Positions 1 to 8,805 of a stretch of DNA of 33,349 nt are shown here, piece by piece; the stretch's first letter is position 1, and each line of letters starts with the position of its first letter. Source of the stretch: Clostridium sp. (lineage in GTDB: Bacteria > Bacillota > Clostridia > Oscillospirales > Acutalibacteraceae); NCBI GenBank assembly GCA_023663865.1, contig JAMPGU010000025.1, forward strand, positions 1 through 33,349. The letters are read 5' to 3'. Below the pieces are notes generated by a model. The model saw only the letters and a program-made list of their open reading frames with translations, did no database searches and was not told the origin of the DNA. A program made the translations under genes and the position numbers.

Positions 1-8
1 AAAACATA

Positions 9-37
9 TTGAAATCTTGTTTGTTTGATATTATTAT
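9..37 (+). promoter_or_regulatory. adhE promoter
   Basis: TTGAAA at 9-14 and TATTAT at 32-37 are separated by 17 nt, giving a sigma-A type promoter. Transcription would start near 44, just upstream of the Rex operator, so a bound repressor would block initiation or early elongation. Confidence 0.6.
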
Positions 38-47
38 ATGCACAACA

Positions 48-69
48 AATTGTTAATAAATTAACAATT
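48..69. promoter_or_regulatory. Rex operator (NADH/NAD+ sensing)
   Basis: The perfect palindrome TTGTTAATAAATTAACAA at 50-67, extended by AA/TT on each side, matches the TTGTTAANNNNTTAACAA consensus known for clostridial Rex. Rex leaves DNA when NADH rises. The site lies between the predicted start point and the adhE ribosome binding site, as expected for redox control of the main NADH-consuming fermentation enzyme. The rex gene is not in this window. Confidence 0.88.
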
Positions 70-88
70 GATTTTTGGAGGAAACAAT

Positions 89-2686
89 ATGGCTAGAGAA
101 ATTATTGACAGTGTTGAAAAGCTTGAAGCAGAGCTTGCAAAAATCCGTGCTGCACAGAAAGAATTTTCAACTTACTCTCAGGAGCAGGTTGACAAAATCT
201 TTCTTGCTGCTGCAAAGGCAGCGAATATGGCAAGAATTCCGCTTGCAAAAATGGCTGTTGAGGAAACAGGCATGGGTATCGTAGAGGATAAAATCATTAA
301 AAACCACTATGCCGCTGAATACATTTACAATAAATATAAGAATACAAAAACCTGTGGTGTTATCGAAGAGGATAAGGCTTATGGTACAATGAAGATTGCA
401 GAGCCAATCGGTGTTATTGCCGCTGTAATTCCTACCACAAACCCTACATCTACAGCAATATTTAAAACCCTGATTGCACTTAAAACAAGAAACGGTATTA
501 TTATTTCTCCGCATCCAAGAGCAAAGAAATCAACTGCAGCTGCAGCAAAGATTGTTTTGGATGCTGCTGTTGAGGCAGGTGCACCTGAAGGTATTATTTC
601 CTGGATTGACGCTCCTTCTCTTGATATGACAAATCTTGTTATGAAGGAAGCTGACATTATTCTTGCAACAGGTGGTCCGGGTATGGTTAAGGCTGCTTAT
701 TCAAGCGGTAAGCCGGCACTTGGTGTTGGCGCCGGTAATACACCTGCCATTATTGATGAAAGTGCAGATATACTGAAAGCAGTAAACTCCATCATCCATT
801 CAAAAACCTTTGATAATGGTATGATTTGTGCATCGGAGCAGTCCTGCATTGTTGACAAGAATATTTATAAGGCTGTTAAAAAGGAATTCGAGGACAGAGG
901 ATGTTACTTCCTCAAAAAAGCAGAGATTGAAAAGGTAAGAAAGACTATCATAATTAATGGCGCTCTTAATGCAAAGATTGTTGGTCAGAAGCCTGTTACC
1001 ATCGCTGCCCTTGCAGGTGTAAAGGTACCTGAGGAAACAAAGATACTTATTGGTGAGGTTGAAAGTGTTGACCTCAGTGAAGAGTTTGCACACGAGAAGC
1101 TGTCTCCTGTACTTGCAATGTATAAGAGCGAAAGCTTTGAGGATGCTCTTGATAAGGCAGAGCAGCTGGTTGCTGACGGCGGTTATGGCCATACATCTTC
1201 TATTTATCTGAATGAGACAACCGAAAGAGAAAAGATTAATACCTTTGCAGCTCGTATGAAGACTTGCCGTATTCTTGTTAATACGCCATCCTCTCACGGC
1301 GGTATCGGTGATCTTTATAACTTTAATCTTGCACCGTCACTTACACTTGGCTGCGGCTCTTGGGGCGGCAACTCCGTATCCGAAAATGTTGGTGTAAAGC
1401 ATTTATTAAATATCAAGACTGTAGCAGAAAGAAGGGAAAATATGCTTTGGTTCAGAGCACCTGAAAAGGTATATATCAAGAAAGGCTGTCTCCCTGTTGC
1501 ACTTGATGAGCTGGGTACAGTTATGGGCAAGAAGAAGGTATTTATTGTAACGGACTCTTTCCTTTATAATAATGGCTATACAAAGGCTATAACAGACAAA
1601 CTGGATTCTATGGGTATTACACATTCAACCTTCTTTAATGTTGCTCCTGACCCAACCCTTGCCTGTGCGAAAGAGGGCGTTGCGCAGATTAATGCATTCC
1701 AGCCGGATTGTATTATTGCTGTGGGCGGCGGTTCAGCTATGGATGCTGCTAAAATTATGTGGGTGCTTTATGAGCATCCTGAGGTTGATTTCTTTGACCT
1801 TGCTATGAGATTTATGGATATCCGCAAGAGAGTTTACACCTTCCCTAAAATGGGTGAAAAGGCATATTTCATTGCAATTCCTACATCAGCAGGTACCGGC
1901 TCTGAGGTAACACCTTTTGCAGTTATTACTGATGAAAAGACAGGTACAAAATATCCTCTTGCTGATTATGAGCTTATGCCAAATATGGCTATTGTTGATG
2001 CAGACCTTCATATGAATGCACCTAAGGGTCTTACCTCAGCATCAGGTATAGACGCTGTTACCCACGCACTTGAGGCGTATGCATCTATGATGGCTACAGA
2101 ATATACAGACGGTCTTGCTATTGAAGCCTTGAAGAATATTTTCGAGTATCTTCCAAGAGCATATGACAATGGTCCTAACGATCCTGTTGCAAGAGAGAAG
2201 ATGGCGAATGCTGCTACTATGGCAGGTATGGCATTTGCAAATGCCTTCCTGGGTGTTTGTCACTCAATGGCACATAAGCTGGGTGCCTTCCATCACCTTC
2301 CTCATGGTGTAGCAAACGCACTTATGATTGATTATGTATTAGAGTTCAATGCGGCAGAGGTTCCTGCTAAGATGGGTACCTTCAGCCAGTATGATTATCC
2401 AAAGACACTTGCAAGATATGCGCAGATTGCCGATGCATTAGGTGTCAGCGGAAAAACAGATGCAGATAAGCTGAAGGGTCTTATTAAGAAGATTGATGAG
2501 CTTAAAGCATACTGCGGTATCAAGAAGTGCATTAAGGATTATGGTGTTGATGAAAAATACTTCCTTGATACGCTTGAAGATATGGTTGAGCAGGCATTTG
2601 ATGATCAGTGCACAGGTGCAAATCCAAGACTTCCTCTTATGAGCGAGATTAAGGATATGTATTTGAGAGCTTACTACGGAAAATAA
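89..2686 (+). CDS. adhE: Bifunctional acetaldehyde-CoA/alcohol dehydrogenase AdhE
   Basis: This 865-residue protein converts acetyl-CoA to acetaldehyde and then ethanol, reoxidising two NADH. The N-terminal half (about 1-440) is a CoA-acylating aldehyde dehydrogenase; Cys247 in the stretch MICASEQS is the expected catalytic cysteine. The C-terminal half (about 460-865) is an iron-type alcohol dehydrogenase with the GGGS(A)MDAAK nucleotide loop and metal-binding histidines in HSMAHKLGAFHHLPHG (His725 and His735 among them). The length is normal for AdhE. The start at 89 was chosen because GGAGG at 77-81 lies 7 nt upstream; an in-frame ATG at 68 would fall at the end of the Rex operator and has no ribosome site. 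The gene appears monocistronic and Rex-controlled. Family identity is certain; substrate preference is inferred. Confidence 0.97.
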   Translation: MAREIIDSVEKLEAELAKIRAAQKEFSTYSQEQVDKIFLAAAKAANMARIPLAKMAVEETGMGIVEDKIIKNHYAAEYIYNKYKNTKTCGVIEEDKAYGTMKIAEPIGVIAAVIPTTNPTSTAIFKTLIALKTRNGIIISPHPRAKKSTAAAAKIVLDAAVEAGAPEGIISWIDAPSLDMTNLVMKEADIILATGGPGMVKAAYSSGKPALGVGAGNTPAIIDESADILKAVNSIIHSKTFDNGMICASEQSCIVDKNIYKAVKKEFEDRGCYFLKKAEIEKVRKTIIINGALNAKIVGQKPVTIAALAGVKVPEETKILIGEVESVDLSEEFAHEKLSPVLAMYKSESFEDALDKAEQLVADGGYGHTSSIYLNETTEREKINTFAARMKTCRILVNTPSSHGGIGDLYNFNLAPSLTLGCGSWGGNSVSENVGVKHLLNIKTVAERRENMLWFRAPEKVYIKKGCLPVALDELGTVMGKKKVFIVTDSFLYNNGYTKAITDKLDSMGITHSTFFNVAPDPTLACAKEGVAQINAFQPDCIIAVGGGSAMDAAKIMWVLYEHPEVDFFDLAMRFMDIRKRVYTFPKMGEKAYFIAIPTSAGTGSEVTPFAVITDEKTGTKYPLADYELMPNMAIVDADLHMNAPKGLTSASGIDAVTHALEAYASMMATEYTDGLAIEALKNIFEYLPRAYDNGPNDPVAREKMANAATMAGMAFANAFLGVCHSMAHKLGAFHHLPHGVANALMIDYVLEFNAAEVPAKMGTFSQYDYPKTLARYAQIADALGVSGKTDADKLKGLIKKIDELKAYCGIKKCIKDYGVDEKYFLDTLEDMVEQAFDDQCTGANPRLPLMSEIKDMYLRAYYGK

Positions 2687-2742
2687 ATCATATTTGTGCA
2701 TATTCACAAATATTGCTTCTGTAATTTCGTGTATTTGCATAC

Positions 2743-2771
2743 TTGAATCGTAATTGTTACTAAAGTATAAT
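2743..2771 (+). promoter_or_regulatory. Promoter of the APH-fold kinase gene
   Basis: TTGAAT (2743-2748), a 17-nt spacer and a perfect TATAAT (2766-2771) lie 20 nt upstream of the start codon. The transcript would have a very short leader carrying the GGGGG ribosome site. Confidence 0.7.
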
Positions 2772-2791
2772 GAATTATAGGGGGTGTCTTT

Positions 2792-3535
2792 ATGGCAACT
2801 ATTATTGAATCACAGGAACATAAAAGAATATATCGCGACGGAAATAATCTGATTAAGGAATTTGATGATACCTTCACAAAGGCAGAGGTGCTTAACGAAG
2901 CGCTGAACGATGCCAGAGTAGAGGAAACGGGACTGAAAATTCCAAAGCTGCTTGATGTTAAAAAGACAGAGACCGGCTGGGCAATTACAAGAGAATATAT
3001 TGAGGGCAAAACCTTGTCTGATTTGATGAAGGAAAATCCGGATAAGGCTGATGCATATTTAGAAAAATTTGTAGATTTGCAGATGGAAATTCATTCTAAA
3101 AAAGCACCGCATCTGAACAAAATCAAGGATAAGATGCATGCAAAAATCAGCGCTTCCTCTTACGAGGCTACAACCCGCTATGACCTTCATAACAGACTTG
3201 AGGGTATGAAGAAGCATACAAAGGTTCTTCACGGAGATTTTTGTCCTGCCAATGTTATTGTAACGCCTGATGACGAGTACTATATTATTGACTGGTCTCA
3301 CGCAACACAGGGCAATGCTTCTGCAGATGCAGCCAGAACATATCTTACCTTTACCTTACAGGGTAAAAGCGATATGGCAGAAAAATATCTTGACCTGTTC
3401 TGCAAAAAGGCAGATATTCCTAAGCAGCTTGTTCAGCAGTGGATGCCTATTGTGGCTTGCAGTGAAAGTGTTAAGAATATTGCCGGAGAAAAAGAACTTC
3501 TCGATTCTTGGGTAAACGTTTTTGATTTCCAGTAA
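2792..3535 (+). CDS. Aminoglycoside/choline phosphotransferase-fold kinase
   Basis: The 247-residue protein has the APH/choline-kinase catalytic signature HGDFCPAN at about 147-154 (catalytic Asp149, Asn154) and the metal-binding IIDW at 165-168. A small N-lobe with a lysine-containing strand (LIKEFDD) precedes it. Enzymes of this fold phosphorylate small hydroxylated molecules such as choline, sugars or aminoglycosides; the substrate cannot be read from the sequence. The absence of mobile-element context and codon use like the neighbours argue for a housekeeping kinase rather than a resistance gene. It stands alone, with its own promoter and a strong hairpin just downstream. The start follows a GGGGGTG ribosome site. 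Confidence 0.82.
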   Translation: MATIIESQEHKRIYRDGNNLIKEFDDTFTKAEVLNEALNDARVEETGLKIPKLLDVKKTETGWAITREYIEGKTLSDLMKENPDKADAYLEKFVDLQMEIHSKKAPHLNKIKDKMHAKISASSYEATTRYDLHNRLEGMKKHTKVLHGDFCPANVIVTPDDEYYIIDWSHATQGNASADAARTYLTFTLQGKSDMAEKYLDLFCKKADIPKQLVQQWMPIVACSESVKNIAGEKELLDSWVNVFDFQ

Positions 3536-3560
3536 AGATATAAATATTCAAATATAATTA

Positions 3561-3591
3561 ACGCCGCAGAAGCATTGTGCTTCTGCGGCGT
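3561..3591. terminator. Bidirectional terminator between convergent genes
   Basis: A perfect 14-bp stem with a 3-nt loop (arms 3561-3574 and 3578-3591, core CGCCGCAGAAGCA) sits between the + strand kinase gene and the end of the leftward operon. The tails are only moderately T-rich on both strands (TTTGATGTTG on +, TAATTATATT on -). Confidence 0.8.
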
Positions 3592-3608
3592 TTGATGTTG
3601 TTATGCAG

Positions 3609-4037
3609 TTATATAAAGCCTCGTTTTGCTGCCTGCTGAAGAAGCTTTGGCTGAATGTCAGGATATGTCCAGTTATCAACCGGTGTGTCTGTGAATATGA
3701 TTTTTTCAATTTCACTATGCAGCTCGGCTTCAAATTCTTTTATTTCGGCGAAGTAAAGCATCCCAAAGGTTTCTTTTCCGTCAAAGTTATTGTCGGCAGT
3801 AACGGAATATACACATATCGGACGAATTTCAAAATCAATGGCACCTGTTTCTTCGTAGAGCTCTCTTTTTGCTGTGTCGAGAATATTTTCTCCGGCTTCA
3901 CGATGACCGCCGGGAACTTCATATGTATCTCTTTTTTTGTGCTTGCAGAACACCCATTTGCCATTGGATTTGGAAATGATTACTGCAAATTTTAGCAGGT
4001 TGTCCTGGACACTGTCATAAAATTTCACTTCCGTCAT
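3609..4037 (-). CDS. NUDIX hydrolase
   Basis: The 142-residue protein carries a complete Nudix box: Gly44, Glu50, Arg58-Glu59, Glu62-Glu63 and Gly65 in the standard Gx5Ex7REUxEExGU spacing. Nudix enzymes hydrolyse nucleoside diphosphate-linked compounds, and the glutamates bind Mg2+. The size fits MutT-like pool-cleaning enzymes, but the substrate is not determined. It is the last gene of the leftward cbiMQO-mazG-nudix run, 29 nt after the MazG-like gene, itself a nucleotide pyrophosphohydrolase, so the pair may clean nucleotide pools together (inference). A strong AGGAGG site lies 8 nt before the start. Confidence 0.88.
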   Translation of the reverse strand: MTEVKFYDSVQDNLLKFAVIISKSNGKWVFCKHKKRDTYEVPGGHREAGENILDTAKRELYEETGAIDFEIRPICVYSVTADNNFDGKETFGMLYFAEIKEFEAELHSEIEKIIFTDTPVDNWTYPDIQPKLLQQAAKRGFI

Positions 4038-4066
4038 AGTAAATACCTCCTGACAGCTTTATTATA

Positions 4067-4375
4067 TCATTCAACCTTTTTCAGGAAAAGTCTTTTTTCA
4101 AATTTACCGTTTTTTATTGCTTTCTGCTTTTTAATTTCAAGAATCTCTTCAAATGAGCTTCCGCTGGCATTCGCCAATGCATCAATGACTTCTGCTATAT
4201 CAGCCAGCTCCTCAAGCTCGCTGCTCTGCAGATATTCCAGTGTTTCCTCTCTCAGCTTTTTACGAAGCATTTTTTTGTATTTCTTATCATCAAGAATAAT
4301 AGTATGTGCAGTTTCATTATTGCTTTTTATTATATCAGGTATATTATCTCTGACCAGTTTATTATAAATTCTCAT
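4067..4375 (-). CDS. MazG-like nucleotide pyrophosphohydrolase
   Basis: This 102-residue protein begins MRIYNKLVRDNIPDII, the hallmark of small phosphoribosyl-ATP pyrophosphohydrolase/MazG-like proteins, and carries the paired acidic motifs EETLEYLQ and EELADIAEVIDAL that bind Mg2+ in the all-alpha NTP pyrophosphatase fold. Such enzymes hydrolyse NTPs or modified NTPs to NMP and pyrophosphate. It is not the histidine-pathway HisE in context: no his genes are near. It starts behind AGGAG and lies 11 nt after cbiO, so it is probably cotranscribed with the ECF transporter genes. The exact substrate is unknown. Confidence 0.83.
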   Translation of the reverse strand: MRIYNKLVRDNIPDIIKSNNETAHTIILDDKKYKKMLRKKLREETLEYLQSSELEELADIAEVIDALANASGSSFEEILEIKKQKAIKNGKFEKRLFLKKVE

Positions 4376-4386
4376 AAAAGCTCCTT

Positions 4387-5028
4387 TTACATTTTTATTA
4401 CTCTTGCATTTAGCTTTTGAATTAAGCCGTCATCATGGGTAACGATTATGATTGTTTTGCCGATTGCTTTCATATCCAGTAAAAAATGAACCAGCCAATC
4501 CCTTGCAGCCTTGTCAAGAAAATTGAAGGGCTCGTCAAGAATAAGTACTCTTGGATTTACTGCAAGGACAGCGGCTAAAGCTACCTTCTTTTTTTCTCCG
4601 TAGGATAAATGATAAGGCGCTTTTTTACTGAGCTTTTCTATGTTCAGCAGTTTCAGCATATCCTTAACTCTTTGATCGGTCTCAGTTTCATTCAGTCCCA
4701 TCTGCCTTGGTCCGAAGGCAATTTCGTCGTATACGCTGGAGCAGAACAGCTGTGCATCGCTATTTTGAAATACATATCCGATTTCCTTATGAAGGGCTTT
4801 TGCAAAGCTTTGCTTTTTCATATTTGTTTTATTGACTTCCTTGCCGTCGAAAAAGTAATTTCCATTATCGGCAAATAACAGACCGTTTATAATGCCGAGA
4901 ACAGTGGACTTGCCGCAGCCGTTATCTCCTGTTATGGCAACACATTCACCATCCTCTATTTCCATAGAAAAATAGTTTAATACCGGCTCACTGTCATAGG
5001 CAAAGCAGATTTCATTTAGCTTTATCAT
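4387..5028 (-). CDS. cbiO: ECF transporter ATPase (cobalt/nickel), CbiO-like
   Basis: The 213-residue ABC ATPase energises metal uptake with CbiM and CbiQ. Visible motifs are Walker A GDNGCGKST (34-42), Q-loop Gln88, signature LSYGE (141-145) and Walker B VLILDEP (161-167), with the switch His in IVTHDD near the end. At 213 residues it is shorter than the roughly 270-280 of many CbiO/EcfA proteins, lacking the C-terminal extension after the switch region; all catalytic motifs are present, so it should work. It overlaps cbiQ by 4 nt, indicating translational coupling. The assignment to Co/Ni rests on the adjacent cbiM. Confidence 0.9.
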   Translation of the reverse strand: MIKLNEICFAYDSEPVLNYFSMEIEDGECVAITGDNGCGKSTVLGIINGLLFADNGNYFFDGKEVNKTNMKKQSFAKALHKEIGYVFQNSDAQLFCSSVYDEIAFGPRQMGLNETETDQRVKDMLKLLNIEKLSKKAPYHLSYGEKKKVALAAVLAVNPRVLILDEPFNFLDKAARDWLVHFLLDMKAIGKTIIIVTHDDGLIQKLNARVIKM

Positions 5029-5834
5029 TTCATCACCGCCTGAAAATATATAAATATGCCAACCATTGCCAATAACATAATTATATAAAGAATATCATAT
5101 TTTGTAAATTTATTTTTGTTGTAAACTGCAAATTCACCGTTAAAACCACGGCACTCCATAGCTTGATTTGTAATTTCGGCATTTTCTTTTGCTTTAATAA
5201 AGGTGGTGCCGAGTATTCCGGACAGAGCTTGGTTTTTGCTTTTATTTTTGCCTATGGAACGAATTTTTAATGCGTTAAGCATTTCAAAGCATATCTTACC
5301 AAGAATAGAAATATAATGAATTGTTGTATCAAAAATAAATATAATGATATCAGGAATATGGAATTTTTTTAATGCACTTGTTATGGAATTCCAGGGTGTA
5401 GTCAGATTGAATTTCATAACAAGTGTTACAGATACAAATACTCTGGCTGTGACGCCTAAAATGGTGTGTGCATTGCTGGTTAAGACAGATGGAAGCAAAA
5501 TCAGCAGTGTGAAGAGAAGCACCGGCAGCAACACGTGCAATACATTTTTAATTACCTGTCCGCTGGATATAGCGAGGCTTACGGCAGCAACAGCTGTCAT
5601 TACAAAAACAAAGTAAAAGTTAACCGCAGACGAGGTTAAAATGATTGCCAGCAGAATGCCGAAAAGACGAAGAGCTGTGTTGATGCTCTTCGCCTTGGTA
5701 TAGGTATTATTGTTTTTGAAACGTGAAAGTGCGGACAGAATTCCCTTTATGCAGGAATCTATAAACCTGTCTGCATCCTTTGGCGGAAGATAATTCTCCT
5801 CCTGTTTAAGCCATTCAGGCACATTATTTTGCAT
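5025..5834 (-). CDS. cbiQ: ECF transporter transmembrane component CbiQ/EcfT
   Basis: The 269-residue membrane protein has hydrophobic segments around 54-90, 98-120, 127-142, 160-185 and 246-266. Two coupling motifs typical of EcfT/CbiQ proteins, which contact the ATPase, are recognisable: ALKIRSIG (188-195) and AMECRGFN (225-232). It couples ATP hydrolysis by CbiO to metal release from CbiM. The start overlaps the end of cbiM by 11 nt and its end overlaps cbiO by 4 nt, so the three are one translationally coupled unit. Only one ATPase gene is present, as expected for dedicated Co/Ni systems. Confidence 0.9.
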   Translation of the reverse strand: MQNNVPEWLKQEENYLPPKDADRFIDSCIKGILSALSRFKNNNTYTKAKSINTALRLFGILLAIILTSSAVNFYFVFVMTAVAAVSLAISSGQVIKNVLHVLLPVLLFTLLILLPSVLTSNAHTILGVTARVFVSVTLVMKFNLTTPWNSITSALKKFHIPDIIIFIFDTTIHYISILGKICFEMLNALKIRSIGKNKSKNQALSGILGTTFIKAKENAEITNQAMECRGFNGEFAVYNKNKFTKYDILYIIMLLAMVGIFIYFQAVMK

Positions 5835-6816
5835 ATTTTACCTTATCTTTCATAAATGCAGATATCAGCTTGAACAGTATAACCGCAATGGCAATACCGA
5901 TAACAGCGGATAAAATATAGCCAATCCACTCAGGCAGACTTCCAATTGCATAGTCAGGGCAAATCGCTGAAAAACCGTCCAGTACGCCATTTTCCATACC
6001 TCCCGGTACAAATCCGGCAACATCAATCATATCCTCAACGCCCCATTCGCCCCAGGCTGTGCCTGTTGCTAATAAACCAATGGGAGTAAGGCAGACGAGC
6101 ACGGCTAACAATACACCGATAAGCGTTTTGCTTTTTTTGGTTTGAGGCTGATTTTTAACAAGCTCAGGTGAGGTTGATTTTATAAATGCAAGTACTGCTA
6201 CAGTGAAGATAACCTCTGCAAGACCGAATAAGGTGAGGTGTCCTGCCATCATAGCAGGTATTGACACATTCAGTCCATATGGGCAGTATAATGCCTGACC
6301 GGAAGCATCCTTGAATAAATAAGGCTGAATACCGAATTCAACTGCAGTAATAAGCGCAGCGGCATTAATACCTACGTATGCACCAACAGCTGCTCCGACA
6401 TATTCACCTGCTTTTGATTTTGACTTATTCTTTATCAGTGTGTATACGGCGTGGCCCACATACGGCAGTACGAATGCAATATTAAATATGTTTGCACCAA
6501 GAGCCAGTACACCGCCGTCACCAAACAAAAGTGCCTGTATGGCAAGTGTTACCGCCACTGACAGACATGCCGCCTCCGGACCGAGAATAATGGCGATAAG
6601 CGTTCCGCCGACAGCGTGTCCGGTAGTGCCTCCCGGCAATGGTATGTTGAACATCATAGCAACAAAGGAAAATGCTGCAAATACACCGAGCATTACCATT
6701 TTATCCTTGCTGATATTTTCTTTTACTTTTTTTGCAGATACTGCGATTGCAGGAACTGCTGCTGCAGCCATAACCGCACAGGTTGACGGGCTGAGATAAT
6801 TTTCAGGAATATGCAT
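5824..6816 (-). CDS. cbiM: ECF Co/Ni substrate-binding component CbiM (CbiMN-type)
   Basis: The 330-residue S-component binds Co2+ or Ni2+. In CbiM/NikM structures the metal is held by the free N-terminus, His2 and His67. Starting at 6816 the protein begins MHIPENYL and the conserved TTGHAVGG motif places a histidine at exactly residue 67, which strongly supports this start over an in-frame ATG 33 nt upstream; GGAGA also lies 8 nt before it. After the CbiM core a C-terminal extension (about 255-330: GTAWGEWG, a periplasmic-type loop and a last membrane helix) resembles the fused CbiN-like or PDGLE domain, and no separate cbiN gene exists. Co versus Ni cannot be decided. Overlapping palindromic sites lie upstream. 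Confidence 0.93.
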   Translation of the reverse strand: MHIPENYLSPSTCAVMAAAAVPAIAVSAKKVKENISKDKMVMLGVFAAFSFVAMMFNIPLPGGTTGHAVGGTLIAIILGPEAACLSVAVTLAIQALLFGDGGVLALGANIFNIAFVLPYVGHAVYTLIKNKSKSKAGEYVGAAVGAYVGINAAALITAVEFGIQPYLFKDASGQALYCPYGLNVSIPAMMAGHLTLFGLAEVIFTVAVLAFIKSTSPELVKNQPQTKKSKTLIGVLLAVLVCLTPIGLLATGTAWGEWGVEDMIDVAGFVPGGMENGVLDGFSAICPDYAIGSLPEWIGYILSAVIGIAIAVILFKLISAFMKDKVKYAK

Positions 6817-6842
6817 AGCAAAATCTCCAATTGATGAATTTC

Positions 6843-6891
6843 TATACATATATTACGGATTGCTATGTATATTTACAAGCCCCCAAGGGGG
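6843..6891 (-). promoter_or_regulatory. Candidate metal-responsive operator region of cbiM
   Basis: Two inverted repeats lie between the cbiM promoter and start codon. One is CCCCC-AA-GGGGG (6880-6891), reminiscent of the G/C-tract palindromes bound by CsoR/RcnR-family metal sensors. The other is TATACATA-N13-TATGTATA (6843-6850/6864-6871). Both are seen directly; a role in cobalt/nickel control is inferred from their position. No regulator gene is nearby. Confidence 0.45.
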
Positions 6892-6916
6892 ATATTTTTG
6901 CAGAATATACGCAAAA

Positions 6917-6944
6917 TGTATATTTATTCAAAAAAATTTGACAA
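6917..6944 (-). promoter_or_regulatory. cbiMQO promoter
   Basis: Read leftwards, TTGTCA (6944-6939), a 16-nt spacer and TATACA (6922-6917). Its -35 box overlaps the -35 box of the divergent gdhA promoter, so the two would compete for polymerase. Confidence 0.55.
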
Positions 6945-6966
6945 GCGAATAATATACTGCTATAAT
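6938..6966 (+). promoter_or_regulatory. gdhA promoter (perfect consensus)
   Basis: TTGACA (6938-6943), a 17-nt spacer and TATAAT (6961-6966) match the sigma-A consensus at all 12 positions, implying strong transcription of gdhA with a leader of about 100 nt. Confidence 0.85.
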
Positions 6967-7032
6967 CACACTAAAGTGTTAAGCAACGCTTTGATTATGG
7001 TTTTTGTGCATTATTTTATGCATAAAATCTAA

Positions 7033-8403
<1,371 letters not shown>

Positions 8404-8438
8404 TTTAACTGAGATTAAATTTGTATAATATATAAGTT

Positions 8439-8467
8439 AAGGACTTGTTCACAACGAACAAGTCCTT
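8439..8467 (+). terminator. gdhA terminator
   Basis: AAGGACTTGTTC (8439-8450), loop ACAAC, GAACAAGTCCTT, then TTTA. The hairpin recurs in inverted form at 8747-8775. Confidence 0.85.
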
Positions 8468-8523
8468 TTAGACTGTCGATAAAGCACCCATAACCACGCA
8501 CGATATGTTTAATTTAACCAATT

Positions 8524-8576
8524 TGCCTCCCTTGTGTAAATGGAGATGGCAACGAGTTTGTGTTGACGGAGAGATT
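8524..8576. repeat. Degenerate dispersed Clostridia-type repeat
   Basis: The segment GCCTCCCTTGTGTAAATGGAG, then GGCAACGAGTTTGTGTTGAC and GGAGAGATT, forms two small hairpins (CTCC/GGAG and GGCAAC/GTTGAC). From memory, elements of the form CTCCCTTGTGTAAAGGGAG...GACGGAGGGAT are abundant between genes in gut Clostridia; this appears to be a decayed copy. No database comparison was possible. Confidence 0.5.
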
Positions 8577-8579
8577 ATA

Positions 8580-8613
8580 AAAACCGCCTGAACATCGAAT
8601 TCAGGCGGTTTTT
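8580..8613 (+). terminator. Intrinsic terminator-like hairpin
   Basis: Arms AAAACCGCCTGAA (8580-8592) and its exact complement at 8600-8612 around a 7-nt loop, ending in TTTTT. It would work in either direction. Confidence 0.7.
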
Positions 8614-8627
8614 GCGCGTTTTAAGCC

Positions 8628-8745
8628 TTTGGCAACTCTGCGGTACCACCGTACAGCGACGAATTGCCAAAGACTTCATTCTGTGTACTTTCTCGAAATC
8701 TCCCAGCGTGTAGAAATTTGTAAATCAGACTTTTTCTACACGCTG
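8628..8745. repeat. Two further inverted repeats in the gdhA-trmB gap
   Basis: TTTGGCAA/TTGCCAAA (8628-8635/8664-8671) encloses a small CGGT-ACC-ACCG hairpin at 8641-8651. CAGCGTGTAGAAA and its complement (8704-8716/8733-8745) form a 13-bp stem with a 16-nt loop. No open reading frame or known RNA family was recognised. Confidence 0.6.
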
Positions 8746-8746
8746 T

Positions 8747-8790
8747 AAGGACTTGTTCATTGTGAACAAGTCCTTTTATTATTTTTTATA
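8747..8790. terminator. Terminator hairpin near trmB
   Basis: AAGGACTTGTTCA (8747-8759), a 3-nt loop and its complement (8763-8775), then TTATTATTTTTTAT on the + strand. Read on the - strand it is nearly identical to the gdhA terminator at 8439. Confidence 0.75.
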
Positions 8791-8805
8791 TATTAAGAAT
8801 AAGTG

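Noticed and set aside
2792..3535. Antibiotic-resistance aminoglycoside phosphotransferase
   Set aside because: Only the general APH fold motifs are shared; no known resistance subfamily was recognised and the context is chromosomal housekeeping.
6817..6849. Upstream start for cbiM
   Set aside because: It would bury the metal-binding Met-His N-terminus and move the conserved histidine from position 67.
6843..6917. NiCo-type or cobalamin riboswitch before cbiM
   Set aside because: The leader is only about 95 nt, with two simple inverted repeats and none of the conserved bases of either class.
8470..8745. CRISPR array or tandem repeat
   Set aside because: The inverted repeats differ in sequence and spacing and there are no regular direct repeats.
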